Position numbers and translations under genes: made by a program
Shown: positions 11,401 to 23,848 of the stretch, in pieces
Position numbering within the stretch: position 1 is the first letter of the stretch
Layout of the letters: every line of letters starts with the position of its first letter
Notes under the pieces: generated by a model
The model's input: only the letters and a program-made list of their open reading frames with translations
What the model was told of the DNA's origin: nothing
Databases searched by the model: none
Origin: Cadophora sp. MPI-SDFR-AT-0126
Taxonomy: Eukaryota > Ascomycota > Leotiomycetes > Helotiales > Ploettnerulaceae
Direction of reading: 5' to 3'
DNA length: 64,000 nt
NCBI GenBank assembly: GCA_020747065.1
Contig: JAGMVK010000001.1
Coordinates: 434,001 to 498,000, forward strand

Positions 11401-13794
11401 ATATCCTTGGTTTCAGGATCTCCTTGGTGGCCAACCAACCTTGCTTTGAATATCTATTGGCTACAGCCAATACGGCGCAGATTTGACGGAGAATATATCG
11501 ACGAACCGAACGAACTGGCTCAGGAGACCGCAGCTTGGAAACACGGAAGCAGGAGACAGAGAAGCAGGAGAAAGTGACAGCAGCTGTACAGCACCACCGC
11601 GCAGGGAGAGCCAAGCAACGGGACAACGAACGCAATTCTCCAGTGCCACAGACAAGTTCTGTTCTCCACCCCCTTCGCCCCATTCACGGCTATCCAGACG
11701 ATATCCCTATCCTATCCTGTCCTGATCCTCCACCTTGCAGCAGATCCGGATCTTCGCCTTTCCCCTGTTGGACCTGTGGTACCCTGTTTACCCTGCCCAC
11801 CCTGCCCTGCCATACCATATCTGTACCCTGCCTCTTTTCTACCCCCTTCTCTCTTCCCCCTGCATCCCCATCCCATCTCAAATCCCCTCCTCGCCAGTCG
11901 ATTGCCAGTCGATCATCTGTCTCCCCCTGCGCAAGTGGGCTGAAACTGCCATCCACTTGCTGGGCCGTTTTTGGAACGAGGGGTCCGTCAGCATTCCAGC
12001 AGTGCTTCCCAGCGTCTAGGGGCAAAGCATCGCGCGGCCTCCTACACGGTGGCCAGCGGCGTTGGACCAACCACCGCCAACCATCCGGCGGCCACAGCCA
12101 GATTCCTTACTGGAAACTGGCGACTGGAATTGGACGAACGACGAAAATACTCCTTGACGGCGTGTGTGGAAACAATTAAAACAAGTCCATAGTAGAGGAC
12201 CTCCTGGCGTCGAGTCTTGATTCGGTAGGCCACTAACTGGACCTTACCTCTCACACACACCCTCTCTTCTTCAGACGTACCATACATATATCCTCCACAC
12301 CCTCATCTATCCAGAAGCTTGTCAGAGCAGAAGTAGAAGTATCGTCCACTGCCACCATCCCACTTCACTTCCCTCGCCTGCCTCTCACTTGACCTCGACT
12401 TCGCACCTACCTCCACGCTCACTCCCTCATCACGACGACGACCTGGTGTCAGCTGTCGGATAATCAGGTGCAGCAGTCAGTCAGTCAGATAATTCGAACA
12501 TCCATCCTCCGGCTTCCCGTCCTCAGATCAGATACTACTATCACATCCCCCTCAGGAGTACATTATCCACGACCCCTCGAAGAAACGAAACACAACACTC
12601 GGACTTGCTCCCCTTTTCTCACTTTCACTATCGATTGTGCTGCTAGAAGATCTGCGAACAGACGAAAGAACTGTCAACCCTCACTCAAGCCTCGTCTGCC
12701 CCTGCGTCTGTGCGTCCCTGCATCCCCAGGAAATACCACATCAACAACGGAATAGCTTCTTTTTCGGCGACTTTGGCCAATACGCACGTACGACTTGGAT
12801 ACCCCGTTTCCTGAGCCTGTCCTACTCCAGCAACTCTTGTGCGCAGCTTGGCTCGATTCGCTTTCAGATTCATCCCGCCCCTCTGCACATCCTCATCCGC
12901 ATCAGCCTTAGATCAACCAGCAGCATCCTTCATCCAGGCTTAGGCTTTTGCTCAGGCATCTAGCGAGGCATTTGATAAAGCATCATCCTTCCCCCTCCAC
13001 CGCTCCACTCTACTTGCTCCCTCGTCATCCACGACTCGCATCCTTTCGGACTCCTCCCTCTCTTTGGCATTGGGCTTGGCTGCTTGCGAATCATCATCCT
13101 CGCCTCCGCCTTCTTGCCATCCGACTTCCCTTGCGGCCGTTGCATTTGCATGACTTGAGTCGTTGACGCTGCGCCAGCGAAACGTCGTCCACTATAGTCG
13201 GCATCTGCGCCTGAATCTCTCCGCTGGTCGGAAAGTTTTTGTCTACGACAACGATACTTCTCAACTTTCTTCATATACACAGCAGCCACCCCACAATCCT
13301 TTACCGGCCTCGCCGTTGCACAACGCTGCACAGCACAACACAGCACAAAACAACACAGTACTTGTGCCTCGCTACAACTACCTGCCTCGCTATACGTACA
13401 CTCTCTCAGGCATACTTTATTGTTCCTGCTCCCGCTTCGCTTACATTGTTCTCACGGTCCAAGTTCTTTGTTCGAGTCTTATCCGACAATTCAATTCTGT
13501 TGTTCCTGTCGTCGATAAAGATCCACCTTTCCGCCTTGCAGACTGTGTTCCTATTCACAGCCTCGCACCAATCTCAGCCTGATCAGCCCCTCGTCTTGCC
13601 CAACAACAATATCAACAGCCACAATAGCAAGCAGCTTTGCTAGGCATAGTTCAACAATACGAAGCTCACGGCCAATAGACTACGATATAACGATACCCAT
13701 TAGCATTGATATTTCTATACACCTTCCTGGCTTCGTTTGCATTTAACCAGATCGATCCTCGACACCAAATATCTTCTTCGATACAACATACAAA
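11401..13794 (+). promoter_or_regulatory. Pyrimidine-rich leader-like region upstream of PCL-type cyclin
   Basis: The plus strand is strikingly rich in C and T over more than 2 kb, with many CCTGCC/CCATCC-type tracts (for example 11740-11940) and short upstream AUG frames. No frame shows a recognised domain; the longest (11535-12179) is low-complexity Pro/Ser/Arg. The position directly ahead of a cyclin gene and the base bias suggest promoter plus a long 5' UTR. This is inference; transcript data would decide it. Confidence 0.35.
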
Positions 13795-14985
13795 ATGTCG
13801 TACCCTTCAAGAGAATTGAACGAGGCCGCCCTGGAACGCTTCATTTACACTCCAGTAAGCACTGATATGATTAACTATCTTGCCCATAAAGCATCAGAAG
13901 TCATTCAGTGTGAACGGGTTACCTCCCACTCATTACCTCCTTCCCCACCTCAAACACCTCCGGAAGATGGGTCAGAATCACCGGCCCTTCCTTCCCTAGA
14001 ACGCTTCATCAGCAACTTGGTACGGAAATCAAATGTTCAAGTACCAACACTCATGACCACATTGGTGTACCTCGAACGGTTAAAGCAGAAGCTTCCTCCT
14101 GTAGCAAAGGGATTAAGGTGTACAGTACACAGAATCTTCCTCGCTGCACTCATCCTCTCTGCAAAATTCCTGAATGACTCTTCGCCAAAGAACAAGCATT
14201 GGGCCGAGTACACCAAAGTTCGAGGGTACGAGTACTTCGGTTTCTCGAGAACCGAAGTCAACCTCATGGAGAAGCAGCTTCTCTTCCTCCTCGACTGGGA
14301 TCTCAACATCAGCGAAGATGACCTCTACAATCACCTCGACCCGTTCCTAGAGCCAATTCGCCAAGAGATCGAGAGAAAGCAGGAATACGCCCGCCAGAAG
14401 GAGGCCCGCAAGAGAGCTGCAAGAGAACAGCAATTGGCAGAGGAGGAGCAGCACAGGATCCAATACGAATCTGCGAGTCAATACTGGCTGCCAGGGTACC
14501 AAGAACACCAGATATACGAGGGCCAGTACATCGATCCAACTGGCATGGTAGTCGGCCGACCCGAATCTTCAGATCCCCGCTACAACTCTCCACCTCCCTC
14601 CACCGAAGTCCCCGGCCTCGCACGCAGCGGCACAGGAGACACATACTCGACTGTCTCCTCCTCAGCTTCCTCATACGTGGACTCGATCTCGCGCGCTGGC
14701 ACACCCAGCTCAAGCATTGGCAGCTATATGGAGATGGAGCATGATGGTCAGTACTGCCGCGGGGCCAACAACACCAGCCCCGACCCTGTCATCCGCGACA
14801 TTGTACAGATCGAGATGGACCACCAGGTCTTGTATCCTCAACACAAGCGGGGCATGCTACCTTACGAGATCGAGCGCGAGGTCGTCGTCGAGGAGAAGCC
14901 TGCTAAGAAGCCAAGGCTTATGAGCGGCAACATCTTCTCGCGATTGCTTGGGGGTCAAAGAGATCGCAATAGCTACGCTTCATGA
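13795..14985 (+). CDS. PCL-type (Pho85-type) cyclin
   Basis: Single exon, 396 aa, with a clean ATG after a purine-rich leader end. A cyclin N-terminal box spans about residues 60-190: [64 protein letters not shown] and [20 protein letters not shown]. The lysine and glutamate positions expected for CDK contact ([11 protein letters not shown] and the later [15 protein letters not shown]) are kept. This pattern matches PCL1/PCL2/PCL9 and Aspergillus PclA, which activate a Pho85-type kinase in G1 and during conidiation. The C-terminal half has a charged helix ([20 protein letters not shown]) and then low-complexity Ser/Pro sequence with TP and SP sites, and a basic tail. The unusually long upstream leader suggests post-transcriptional control. 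Family call is firm; the exact orthologue is not. Confidence 0.85.
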   Translation: MSYPSRELNEAALERFIYTPVSTDMINYLAHKASEVIQCERVTSHSLPPSPPQTPPEDGSESPALPSLERFISNLVRKSNVQVPTLMTTLVYLERLKQKLPPVAKGLRCTVHRIFLAALILSAKFLNDSSPKNKHWAEYTKVRGYEYFGFSRTEVNLMEKQLLFLLDWDLNISEDDLYNHLDPFLEPIRQEIERKQEYARQKEARKRAAREQQLAEEEQHRIQYESASQYWLPGYQEHQIYEGQYIDPTGMVVGRPESSDPRYNSPPPSTEVPGLARSGTGDTYSTVSSSASSYVDSISRAGTPSSSIGSYMEMEHDGQYCRGANNTSPDPVIRDIVQIEMDHQVLYPQHKRGMLPYEIEREVVVEEKPAKKPRLMSGNIFSRLLGGQRDRNSYAS

Positions 14986-15220
14986 TTCGGTGCTTGCTCT
15001 TTGGATAGGAATTGGATGCACGATTTTTCTTTGTCACCTTGAGATGGATGCGTGGAAAACGGGGCTTATGATGAACGATATTCAATTTAATCTGGATGGA
15101 CGGATGGATTTGAATCTTCACCTTGGAGTTTTGTCATTTGTCCCGTTTCGTTTCCTTTGTTCTGTCTGCATTAGCATGGCGTGCTGGGGATGGGTTTACT
15201 TTCTGATTTCACTTTTGCAT

Positions 15221-15240
15221 GGCATGGCATGGCATGGCAT
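15221..15240. repeat. (GGCAT)4 microsatellite
   Basis: Four direct copies of a five-base unit, in what is probably the 3' UTR or downstream region of the cyclin gene. Confidence 0.8.
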
Positions 15241-16282
15241 TGTACCGCACTGCATTATAATAATGGGATGAAGTGTGGACAGTTGGATGAGCAAGGGAGA
15301 GAAGAAGGGAAGGCTTGATGCGCTGCATCGCCAATTTCTGGAGATATCATTGTGAAAGTACTACCTAGAGAGCTCGAGACAGAACGACTCTTGCACAAAT
15401 ACAAAAGAGTTTAATACTCATTATACCTTTACAAAACAACACGTCCTGTCTCTTCATTGAACATCAAACTTAACTTCACTCTTCTTCAATGCAATTTTTC
15501 ATCGTGACTTGTCTTTTTTTTTTTGTCACTGTTTCCCCTCAGGAGGAAGTTTGAGCGAGCAAGGTTGATGCCGAGGCAGATCCAGATCTAGATCGGCAAA
15601 TAAGGGGCCGCCGCCGCCTTTGCCTCGCTTAGCAACTGCGCAATGTCAACTCAGCCCCCTGAACAGCCCTGAACCAAACAAGCTAGCCAGCTGCCTGGTA
15701 TTCCCGAGTCCCGCCAAGCCACGAAAACGGACTTGGCCCGTCGCCGCTGCCAGTCTGCGATCTTGTTGCATTTCTTCGTCTTCTGTTCTCCACGATGCTA
15801 AAACATAAGGAGGAAGTTACGAGTGCGGAAGTTTACGAATTTCTTCCTTGTCTGTTCTGGGTCTTTGTCTGGTGAGGTCTCAGCCTCAGCCTCAGTAGGT
15901 TTTTCCTCAGCTTCCTTGGCTGGCTTCGTGATTGATTAGCGAGGGATTGGGGGTGAGTTGGGGTGATTATGTAAGTGGCGATGCAATGTCCCGTCCACCT
16001 TTTTTCAAATCTTTTTGAATTGTTTTCTTCGTTTGATTGATGCGCATGTTGTACTAAGTACGAGTATGCATGTATGGATGGACGGAGGACGAGTTAGTAA
16101 TCACGATATTGATCCTTCGCTTGTAGCTTGTACAGTAACGCCGAGCTGGATCGCACTGGACTCGTCAGCCAGTAAGTCATCTGTCTAATTCTATTCCACT
16201 CTACTCTGCGCCTCCTCAATTTCGTCATTCTTTCTTCGCGTATTGCCAAGTCCAGTCAAGAGGAGAGCAGAGCACCATGGAA

Positions 16283-16308
16283 GAGGAGGAGGAGGTGGTG
16301 GTGGTGGA
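16283..16308. repeat. (GGA)n/(GGT)n trinucleotide run
   Basis: A short purine-rich trinucleotide run that changes from GGA to GGT units; no coding frame around it is convincing. Confidence 0.75.
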
Positions 16309-16390
16309 AGCGAGAGAATCCTGCGTAAGCTCGCCTCCACCACCTGGTTATTGTCAGCTGCGGCGATACCGGACAGAAGATCACTCTACG

Positions 16391-16413
16391 CATTCATTCA
16401 TTCATTCATTCAT
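16391..16413. repeat. (CATT)n microsatellite
   Basis: Five and a half direct copies of a tetranucleotide unit in intergenic DNA. Confidence 0.85.
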
Positions 16414-17760
16414 CACGAAGAGAAGATGGCGGTAATTGTCATCTCACCACATCACTCTTCTCGCTGCCTACCCACCTTGAGTAGAAAATTGCATGTAAGT
16501 CTGTTGCCTTGGGAAGTACGGAATGTTGTTTTGTCGTTTTGATGTTTTGTGTGCCTGCTCGCTGTGGTGTGCTGGAGTTTGATGGAAATAGCTGGTAGGG
16601 AAGTGCTTGCCATTTTTTCCAGTAGCAAGAGGCATGATAGATAATCAAGAGGATATATACGAACTTCCTTTAAATCCCCGAGGTCTATGAATCTTGAGAT
16701 TTTCAGCGCTTGCAATCTCCTCTCCTCAAAGTTTGGTTTTCCTTATAGTTGAATTTCGTTTCAGATGTCTTTATATCTGTATTTTAAGGCTTCTCTTTTC
16801 CTTCAGTTATTTCTTCTTCTCAGATTTGGAACTGCATTCACTCGTTGCCGACTGTTAAGCAATGCGTTTTCAGTAGCATCTCTTGATGGGGAGATTCGTA
16901 GGGGTTCTCAAAGCTGTACCTCACTTACTGAATCGCTTCTTTTTTGCTCGATTCGAACCTTACAATTACGTGGCTATGTACATTTCCTCGGTTGCAACGC
17001 AATTATTTCAGATGACAGTATTCAAACCCGGACTGGTTTGGTCTGACAAGACAATGCGGGTGACGTACAAGATCAATTTTGCTGTCTCCGGGGAGATTTC
17101 TTCTCATCTCGTCTCATGTTCTCTTTTGATCAAAGAGAATGATCAGGTCTCGAAGCTTGAGAAAAGTAGTGATACATCTATAGATAAGAGCCTGGATTTA
17201 CACATAGAGAAGGGAAAGCCTTTGCGTCCTGTCTAGCAACGCCGAAACTTGCCTGTTGAGATGGAGATTGCTGTTTTATCTTGTGCTTTGGATTTCCCAG
17301 AAGGTAATCTCTTCAAACTGAGCTCTCAGTTAATTTGCATTGCATTAGATCATATTGCTTGAAGTGGTGATCGGAGCTCGCAAACTACAGGTGTCACCAC
17401 TTCTCGCGGAAGGTGTACGTCATCACGTGACAACAGACATCAGAAATGTCAACCGTTACTCTTGTCAAGCCAAATCCCTAAAATCTTTGACATCCTCATT
17501 TCTAGATTCTGCGTACGATGACACCAAACATAGCTACGTTACTCCGTAGCATCGGCCCCAGTTTCTTCCATTTTCGGACAGTGTCATTTCTCACTGCAGC
17601 GGGGTCATCATCTGTTAGGAGCGGCCGCCGGCACTCTAAACAGAGTTTAGCGAATCAGACACCACTTCTCAGGGTTCGGCATGCAGTATTAACATCCTCA
17701 AGGTTGCTGTCTGTCTTGGCGCTGCAAGTGTGTTCTGTTATCGTTTTGTTTCTCCGTCAA

Positions 17761-18061
17761 TGATAGGGTTAAAGGTCCAGAAGGTATTGACTCGTGCTTA
17801 CAAAGCTGATGCACAGAACATGGGGAAAGGTGAGTTTATGCTGTGATCAACGTCTTTCATTCCCTGTATAGTTCTGCATCCAGGGATTGTTGTCGTCTCA
17901 CTGCATGGTAATAACGAACTTGATTTGGCATGTGCCCATAGCACCCTCCCTACTTAAAAGAGATATAAAGTTGGGTTTTGTACAAATATGAGGACTCCCT
18001 CTCCGTCCGCGTCTATCTTTTCATACTAATTTCATCTCTCGACCTGGTTCAAAGTCGCAAG
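17761..18061 (+). promoter_or_regulatory. Promoter of Dal5-like permease
   Basis: A TATAAA box lies at 17964-17969, 93 bp before the start codon. A TGATAG site (HGATAR) begins at 17761 and a reverse-strand AGATAG lies at 18012-18017. Nitrogen regulation through a GATA factor is plausible for an allantoate-permease relative, but the sites are short and could be chance. Confidence 0.4.
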
Positions 18062-19761
18062 ATGGCGTCAACGAACGAAAAGACACCTATCTCAAATGCA
18101 GCACCTGCTACAATGTCAAGCGTCACCACCACCACTCATCTCGACAACGCATACAACTTCATCCAAAACACCAACGCCGCCTCTCTAGAACCTGGAGATG
18201 TCGATATCCGAGCTATTCGTCGAAGGGTGGATTTTCATCTTATACCTATCATGCTCCTGGTCTACGCAATGCAATTCCTGGATAAAGTGAACATCAATGT
18301 AAGCCCTTTATATCCTGCTCAAGTCTTATCCAGCTAAGAGAACGTCTGTAGTATGCCGCCGTCATGGGATTCAATAAAGACTTGCATCTGAGAGGGAACA
18401 ACTTCTCGGATGCAGTCACCGCATTCTCTGTCGCTGTCGTGATTGCGGAAATACCCAATGGTAAGTGACATATCCTCAAGCTTGCCTACGCTGAACTAAT
18501 CCAAAGTAACAGGATACTTCCTCCAGAAGTTCCCAGCAGGAAAATGGCTAGGGTGTAATGTCGTCCTGTGGGGCATCGTGACCTGCAGTTTCGCCGGAGT
18601 AAAGAATTATGGCACCCTCCTTACTGCACGAATCTTCCTTGGTATATTTGAAGCTTCGACGGCACCGTCTCTCATGCTCCTCAGCAGCCAGTGGTACACG
18701 CGCGCAGAAGCCGGCTCTCGCTTCCAATTCTGGTTCATGGGAACGCCCATCTCGCAAGTTCTTGGCGGACTGATCTCTTTCGCATTTCAACACGTCGAGC
18801 ATGCGAAGCTCGAAGGCTGGAGAATCATGTTCCTGACGCTTGGAGCTACGACGATATTGATCGGCCTAGGGGCTCTATACATGTTGCCTGATTCGCCGAT
18901 GAAGGTGAAGTGGTTGTCGGAGAAGGAGAAAGTTGCGCTGCTGATGCATATCAGCGAGAACAGGACTGGTGTTGAGAACCGACATCTCGAGGCCAAACAG
19001 CTACTTGAGTTAGTGCTCGACCCACAGATTTGGATGTTGTTTTTGATCAACTGTCTTGTATGTACCTTCGGCCAGAAAACATGTGGCAGTATTTCTACCG
19101 ACTCTGACTGACAATATTCCAGATCGCAATATCAAGTGGAGTTATAACAGCATACTCCTCGACCATCATCCGACAATTCGGATACACATCTAAGGAGGCA
19201 GCACTACTTAACATGCCCTCCGGTCTCGTGTCCTTCATCTTTGCTCTCCTAGCCGGCATTGGCGTCCGCCGTGCATCTCACCGCTGGGCTTGGCTCCTAG
19301 CCTGCTGTCTTCCTGCAATCCTAGGAGGTGGACTGATGTCTTACGCTCCCAAAGACAACAAAGGTGCGCTACTCACAGGCGTGTATCTCGTCAATGCAAT
19401 CACGCCAACTATCATCATCATCTATCAATGGGCGATGTGTAACGTAGCAGGACACACGAAACGAGCTGTTGCGGCTGTTGTTGTGGCTGGTGGTTTTGGA
19501 GCAGGGAGTATCATCGGCCCGCAGACTTTCAGGGCAAAAGATGCGCCGGAGTATCATACCGCGAAGGTTATTCTGATGGCGACACAAGCTTCGGCCGCTG
19601 GGATGACGGTAGTGTTGTTTTGTTATTATGTGTGGGCGAACAGAGTTAAGGAGAGGAGGTCAAGGATGTTGGAGGCGGAGGGGGTTGCTGTGAATTCGAC
19701 GGAGGACACGTGGGGCAATTTGACAGATAAGCAAAATCCCGAGTTTAGGTATGTTTATTAA
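18062..19761 (+). CDS. MFS anion:cation symporter, Dal5/allantoate permease family
   Basis: Exons 18062-18298, 18352-18460, 18513-19057, 19123-19761 give 509 aa. Introns of 53, 52 and 65 bp have strong GTAAG/GTATG donors. The protein begins with a Ser/Thr-rich tail, then RAIRRRVDFHLIPIMLLVYAMQFLDKVNIN, the characteristic first-helix motif of this family (usually LDR, here LDK). Also typical are YAAVMGFNKDLHL, AEIPNGYFLQKFPAGKWLG, RIFLGIFEASTAPSLMLLSS and QWYTRAE. Twelve helices are expected, with the central loop carrying LPDSPMKVKWLSEKEK. Relatives carry allantoate, ureidosuccinate, nicotinate, pantothenate or other organic anions; the substrate cannot be set here. A TATA box and GATA-like sites lie upstream. 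Confidence 0.88.
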
Positions 19762-20093
19762 TGACGGGGGAGGTATTGACAAGTGGTTGGGTGGAACTCA
19801 TGCCCAAGTTGATTTGGATTACATGGTGACATAACCATCTGCATGGGTGTCACAGCGGGGGTGGAGGGCGAGTAAATGCTCGCTTAAGCATGTTTTCAAG
19901 GGAAGCAAATTCTTGCTGGCTTGCTGAGTTCGACTTTTTGAAACGAGCATGGGAACTCATCAACAAGTGGTGAAAGAATGATCTAGATGTGTTACCAGGT
20001 ATGATCAGTGTTCCCATCGAAAATGGGTATCAAGTAGGAGAGTATCTTGCGGATTCCAAAGCTCTCAACTATCTCAGGACTTCGTGATCTATT
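19762..20093. other. Convergent 3' intergenic region
   Basis: A short spacer between the convergent permease and BTB genes. Nothing recognisable beyond presumed 3' UTRs. Confidence 0.4.
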
Positions 20094-21469
20094 TTACAGC
20101 TCTGACATAGATTCCAAGCCATTCTCATCTAAGATTAGATCTTTCTTGTTCTGGATCGACAAATCCTTCACGAGGCCTTCCAATTGCGTCGAAGTCTGCT
20201 CTCCAGCCACATCATCAGCCACAGGATCCATATCTAAATCCTCATCACCATCTACTATCTTCTCGGTGTCCGGATCCTCCTCACATCCATCCTCCAGAAA
20301 CGCTATTTCGTGAGGTGCCCAGCCTAGCTTAGCACATTTATCCGTCCCTATTCACCGATCAGTCAGCAATTGAGTACGACCTGCCCACGAAAAGTCTTGA
20401 GGCACTGAGAATCTGGGAAGATAGAGAATCGGGATCACTCTATACTTACAGTACGCCTCCACTTTGACTCGGGGGTGAACTCGCTGAAGGTGGTCAGCAA
20501 TGCTATGGCTAAGGAGCAGCACGTATGATTTACCTGAGTGATAACCTTCTTCAGAGCAACGGGATCAATGGTAGAGTCCTTCTCATAAAAATCAAAAGCG
20601 ATCCAGACCCATGCAGCCTCCATCTCTCTCCGCTTCAACATCGGTAGCGAGCGAGTGCGTGCAATGTCATCAGACATCTGGCAGAACCATAGAAACCTTC
20701 CGGAGAGTTCATCCGCACCCAGACTTGCGAAGCTCTTCAATTGCGGAACAACCCGTTGATCGAAAGTGGTGGTCATGAGGCGGTAGAAGTCGGAGTAGTA
20801 TTCGAGAGGTTCGCCGTAAATAGATTTGAATGGTTCAGAGAAGCCCCAGCGCTCGTAATCTTGAACTGGTACGACTTCGAGGAGGAATATGAGGATGCTG
20901 TTCTGTCGGGTCGACATGATGGGTACTGGTGGGTAGCATTTAAAGGCGGTGCTGATGGCAGGTTCGTCGAGTCCGGACTCAACTTCCGTGATGAGGATAT
21001 TCAAGAGTTCGGAAGCTTTGTTGTGACCGAGCTCGTTTGACATCGAGAGCAATCTGCGCAGATCGTCTGGATCACATTCGCGGAGGTATTGGGAGCCAAG
21101 CCAGATGGAAAACCAGACGCTCATCTTTGACAGCTTGAACTCATATTGGTGACAGATTCGGATTGCATGCTCAAAATCAAACATGGAGAGATTGAAAACT
21201 TCGTCTGCATCGAGGGTACGATGGAAAATCTGGAGCCAAAGCTTGAGGGCTGTGACGGAAATGTGATGGAGTCCGAGTGGCTTGTCCATGCCAAATTTTT
21301 CGATATGGGCGTCGAAGAAGTCAGAATTTCCGCGGAGTGCTTTGGAGGAGACTCTGATGAGAGTGATTGTGTGGGGCTCTACCTTGATGTATTCGAAGGC
21401 TTGAATGTACATGTCGCCGTCGACATCGATCTCGATGGTGGAATTGCTCTGAGGAGATAGGTCAGACAT
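20094..21469 (-). CDS. BTB/POZ-like domain protein (copy 1 of 3 in window)
   Basis: Exons on the minus strand: 21469-20534, 20483-20450, 20347-20094, joining to 407 aa; introns are 50 and 102 bp and the middle exon is only 34 bp. The N terminus (STIEIDVDGDMYIQAFEY, RVSSKALRGNSDFFDAHI) matches fungal BTB-domain proteins in which an IDPDGDL-type strand is followed by SSKxLxxxSxxF. The BTB-like fold extends to about residue 140 (ALKLWLQIFHRTLDADEV, AIRICHQYEF). The C-terminal tail encoded by the last exon is acidic (VDGDEDLDMDPVADD). Such proteins are numerous in Pezizomycotina; some act as Cul3 adaptors, but most have no known role, and none is claimed here. The splice joining TQRVHPRVKVEAYW to TDKCAKLGWAPHE is well supported by phase. 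Confidence 0.75.
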
Positions 21470-22337
21470 GATCTTAGTCGGAATCAGGTTGGGGGATACT
21501 CACAACAGAGGAAACCATGGCTGCTATTGAATTCAGGTGACTGCGATGTATTTGTTTCGTAGGTCGGAGTATTGTCTGAAGGAGGAGAGAGAACGCGCTG
21601 GAACAGCAAGGGTGTGTTGTGGTGATATGATGACGTGGGAAGGTGTCTAGGAAAGGAGAGCGATAGAAGGCTAGTGCATGAATCTGGCGTCGAGGTCGCG
21701 TTCAGATGAATTGAAACCAAATTCACTCCTCACTATTGCGACTAGGATTATCAGGATAATTTCCTTATTGCTAGGTCGGTCGTCCAGCTCTACTCGCTTA
21801 ACTGTCGCATCAACAAGACAGTAATTATTTGGAAAGGCAGCAACCAGAATTTCAGGGAACAATGTATCACAACCTAAATGTCAAAAAAAAAGGGGCAAAT
21901 CATACTGTTAATGCGACCTGATCAGAGTCAGTCTACGGTGATGTTTGATAACGGCAAAAGTCTAAGTTGTTGACAACTCAGCCACAGTGCATTGAAGAGC
22001 GGACAGGGACAGCGACGCACCCAAGACGGCGACTTTTACGGTGCAAGATACGATTTCCTATCCGCAACTCAGGTCTAATTAGAGTTGGAGAAAGTTGTCA
22101 CATCCCAGCGTGAGTTAGCGGGCTAAGAGTACCGTGGTTAGATGACAGAATTCGCTTATTTGGTTACATGAAGGAAGCAAAAGTCTCGGTAGAATTGACT
22201 ACCGGCAACGGATTAATGACCAAGCCGATGACTCTACCATCGACGCTGTGGCTTATATCCTTATTGTCAGGTAAGATTATTCTAAATCTGATGCCGTACT
22301 TTTTAATTGGGAGGGGAGATCGGCACATTATCGTCTT
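21470..22337. other. Intergenic region
   Basis: Region upstream of the BTB gene and downstream of the MCT-like gene. No supported gene; the short frames have no recognisable features. The stretch at 22040-22330 is rather AT-rich. Confidence 0.4.
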
Positions 22338-23848
22338 CTACGCTCTCCATCTCCACGTACGCTTCTCAGCAGCATCAAGCCCTCTGACGGCAACTACACA
22401 GACAGTAGCCCCTGCCAGTAAGAGCGCATCGAAAATGACCACCTCTCTGTAGTTACCCAACTTACTCTCTCCAAGGATCTGACCACCAACGGGGGAGCCG
22501 AACATCGTTCCCAGACCACGGACGAAGTAGATGAAGCCGTTGACGCTGGCATATGCTTGCAAGCCAAAGACTTCGGCAATAGTCTGTACTTGACATCAGC
22601 TTGAATAGCTCATATCTTGTGAGGGGGTAGCATGTCACACGAGAAGATGAAAGAACGTACCGTCGGGAACAAAGCATTATACCCACCACCTGCCATCCCA
22701 TAAATGACCACAAAAGCAAGCCACAACCCCTTCCTCCCTCCATCCCCAATACTCCCCAACCACAACCCCGCTACAGCAGCAACGCATAATAAACACATAC
22801 TACATAATGTATTCTGTCTTCCCACCCTATCACCAATCCACCCAGTCAGGATGCGGCCGATAGCATTCACAGCATTATTCACAGCCAAAAGATTAGCGCC
22901 AAATGCGGCAGTGTACCCGAGTGCCACGCTATATTCAGCTAGGAAAGTTAATGGAAGACCATTCCCTCCCGATTGCAGAAAGCCTGCGCAGACGGAGAGG
23001 AGGAAGGTCGGTTTGATTGCCATTTTGAGATCCACGTGTGTCGGTCTCCTCCCGAGAAAGCGTGATGGAGAGGCGGAGACGGCGATGGGAAGTGAGACGA
23101 CGAGAACGATTAGGGCGAGTGCTCGTAATGTCCATCGTGGACCGATGTTTGAGAGGAGTGCTCGTACGAGCAGCGAGAATACTAGACCGCCGATGCCAGC
23201 GCCAGAAAGGATGAATCCCACTGTAACATATGATCAGCTCATTTACTCAAGACCTTACAGGGCAAAGTCTGAGCTGAACAGGGGGGCAAATGAGGATGAC
23301 TTACTTGCAGCTCCTCTCCGTTCGTTGAAATACTCAGGAGCAGAGCTAAGAATAGGAAAGTACAACAGTGATGATCCAACGCCGTACAGTAACCCTTGTG
23401 TAAGGAGTAACTGCCACACCGTAGACGAGACACTCGCCAGTCCAAAGCCCAAACTCATCAATACCACGCCCAGTATGCATAACTGGCGGAGTTGTGGAAG
23501 CGAGATCCGAGTCAACAGTGGATTGATAAAGATGCTCCCCGACCAAGTCAGACCAGAAGCTAAGGTCCCTACAAAGGCTACCAAAGCCGGAGAATTGTGT
23601 GCTGATTTTAAGATCTTTTGGGATGGTGAGATGTAGTAGGCTTGGAAGACACCGTAGGATTGGTTGAGGCCGATTGTGATGACGATAGTGAGGAATGAGG
23701 AGATGAGGACGAGGATTTGCCGATTCTGAGATACTGGACGTAAGGCTACTGATTCTGAGGGAGTCACAGTTGGAGATTGAGACTGCTGTGATCTAGTGGT
23801 GTTGGATGGTATCCGGGTTAGGGCTATGACTGACGGGCCTGAATCCAT
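22338..23848 (-). CDS. MFS transporter, monocarboxylate-transporter-like (MCT/SLC16 type)
   Basis: Exons on the minus strand: 23848-23305, 23220-22661, 22583-22338, 449 aa; introns of 84 and 77 bp. After an 40-residue Ser/Thr-rich tail the first helix leads into TIGLNQSYGVFQAYYIS, the MCT-like signature (GxxxSxGVFxxYY). Later motifs are GTLASGLTWSGSIFINPL, GLLYGVGSSLLYFP, YFNERRGAAMGFILSGAGIGG, GRILTGWIGDRVGR and EVFGLQAYASVNGFIYFVRG. Twelve helices are expected. Family members move monocarboxylates, riboflavin (Mch5-like) or unknown solutes in the plasma membrane. The ATG at 23848 is the first in frame. Substrate is unknown. Confidence 0.88.

Larger units (their letters stand above)
14986..18061. 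other. Intergenic region with simple repeats
   Basis: Three kb without a supported gene, between the cyclin gene's 3' end and the Dal5-like permease. It contains a (GGCAT)n run at 15221-15240, a T11 tract at 15514-15524, a GGA/GGT run at 16283-16308 and (CATT)n at 16391-16413. The frames present look random. Confidence 0.45.

Noticed and set aside
11535..12179. 214-codon plus-strand frame in the pyrimidine-rich region
   Set aside because: The translation is low-complexity Pro/Ser/Arg driven by base bias, has no domain, and overlaps equally open frames on both strands.
16945..16965. Minus-strand T-loop-like sequence (GGTTCGAATC)
   Set aside because: The T-stem does not pair and no cloverleaf can be drawn around it.
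22704..23636. 310-codon plus-strand frame opposite the MCT-like transporter
   Set aside because: Shadow of the minus-strand transporter exons, running through its introns with no family motif.
18062..23848. Possible nitrogen-source gene cluster linking the Dal5-like and MCT-like transporters with the left-edge hydantoin locus
   Set aside because: They are more than 12 kb apart, separated by a CorA-like gene, a cyclin and a BTB gene, with no shared enzyme genes nearby.
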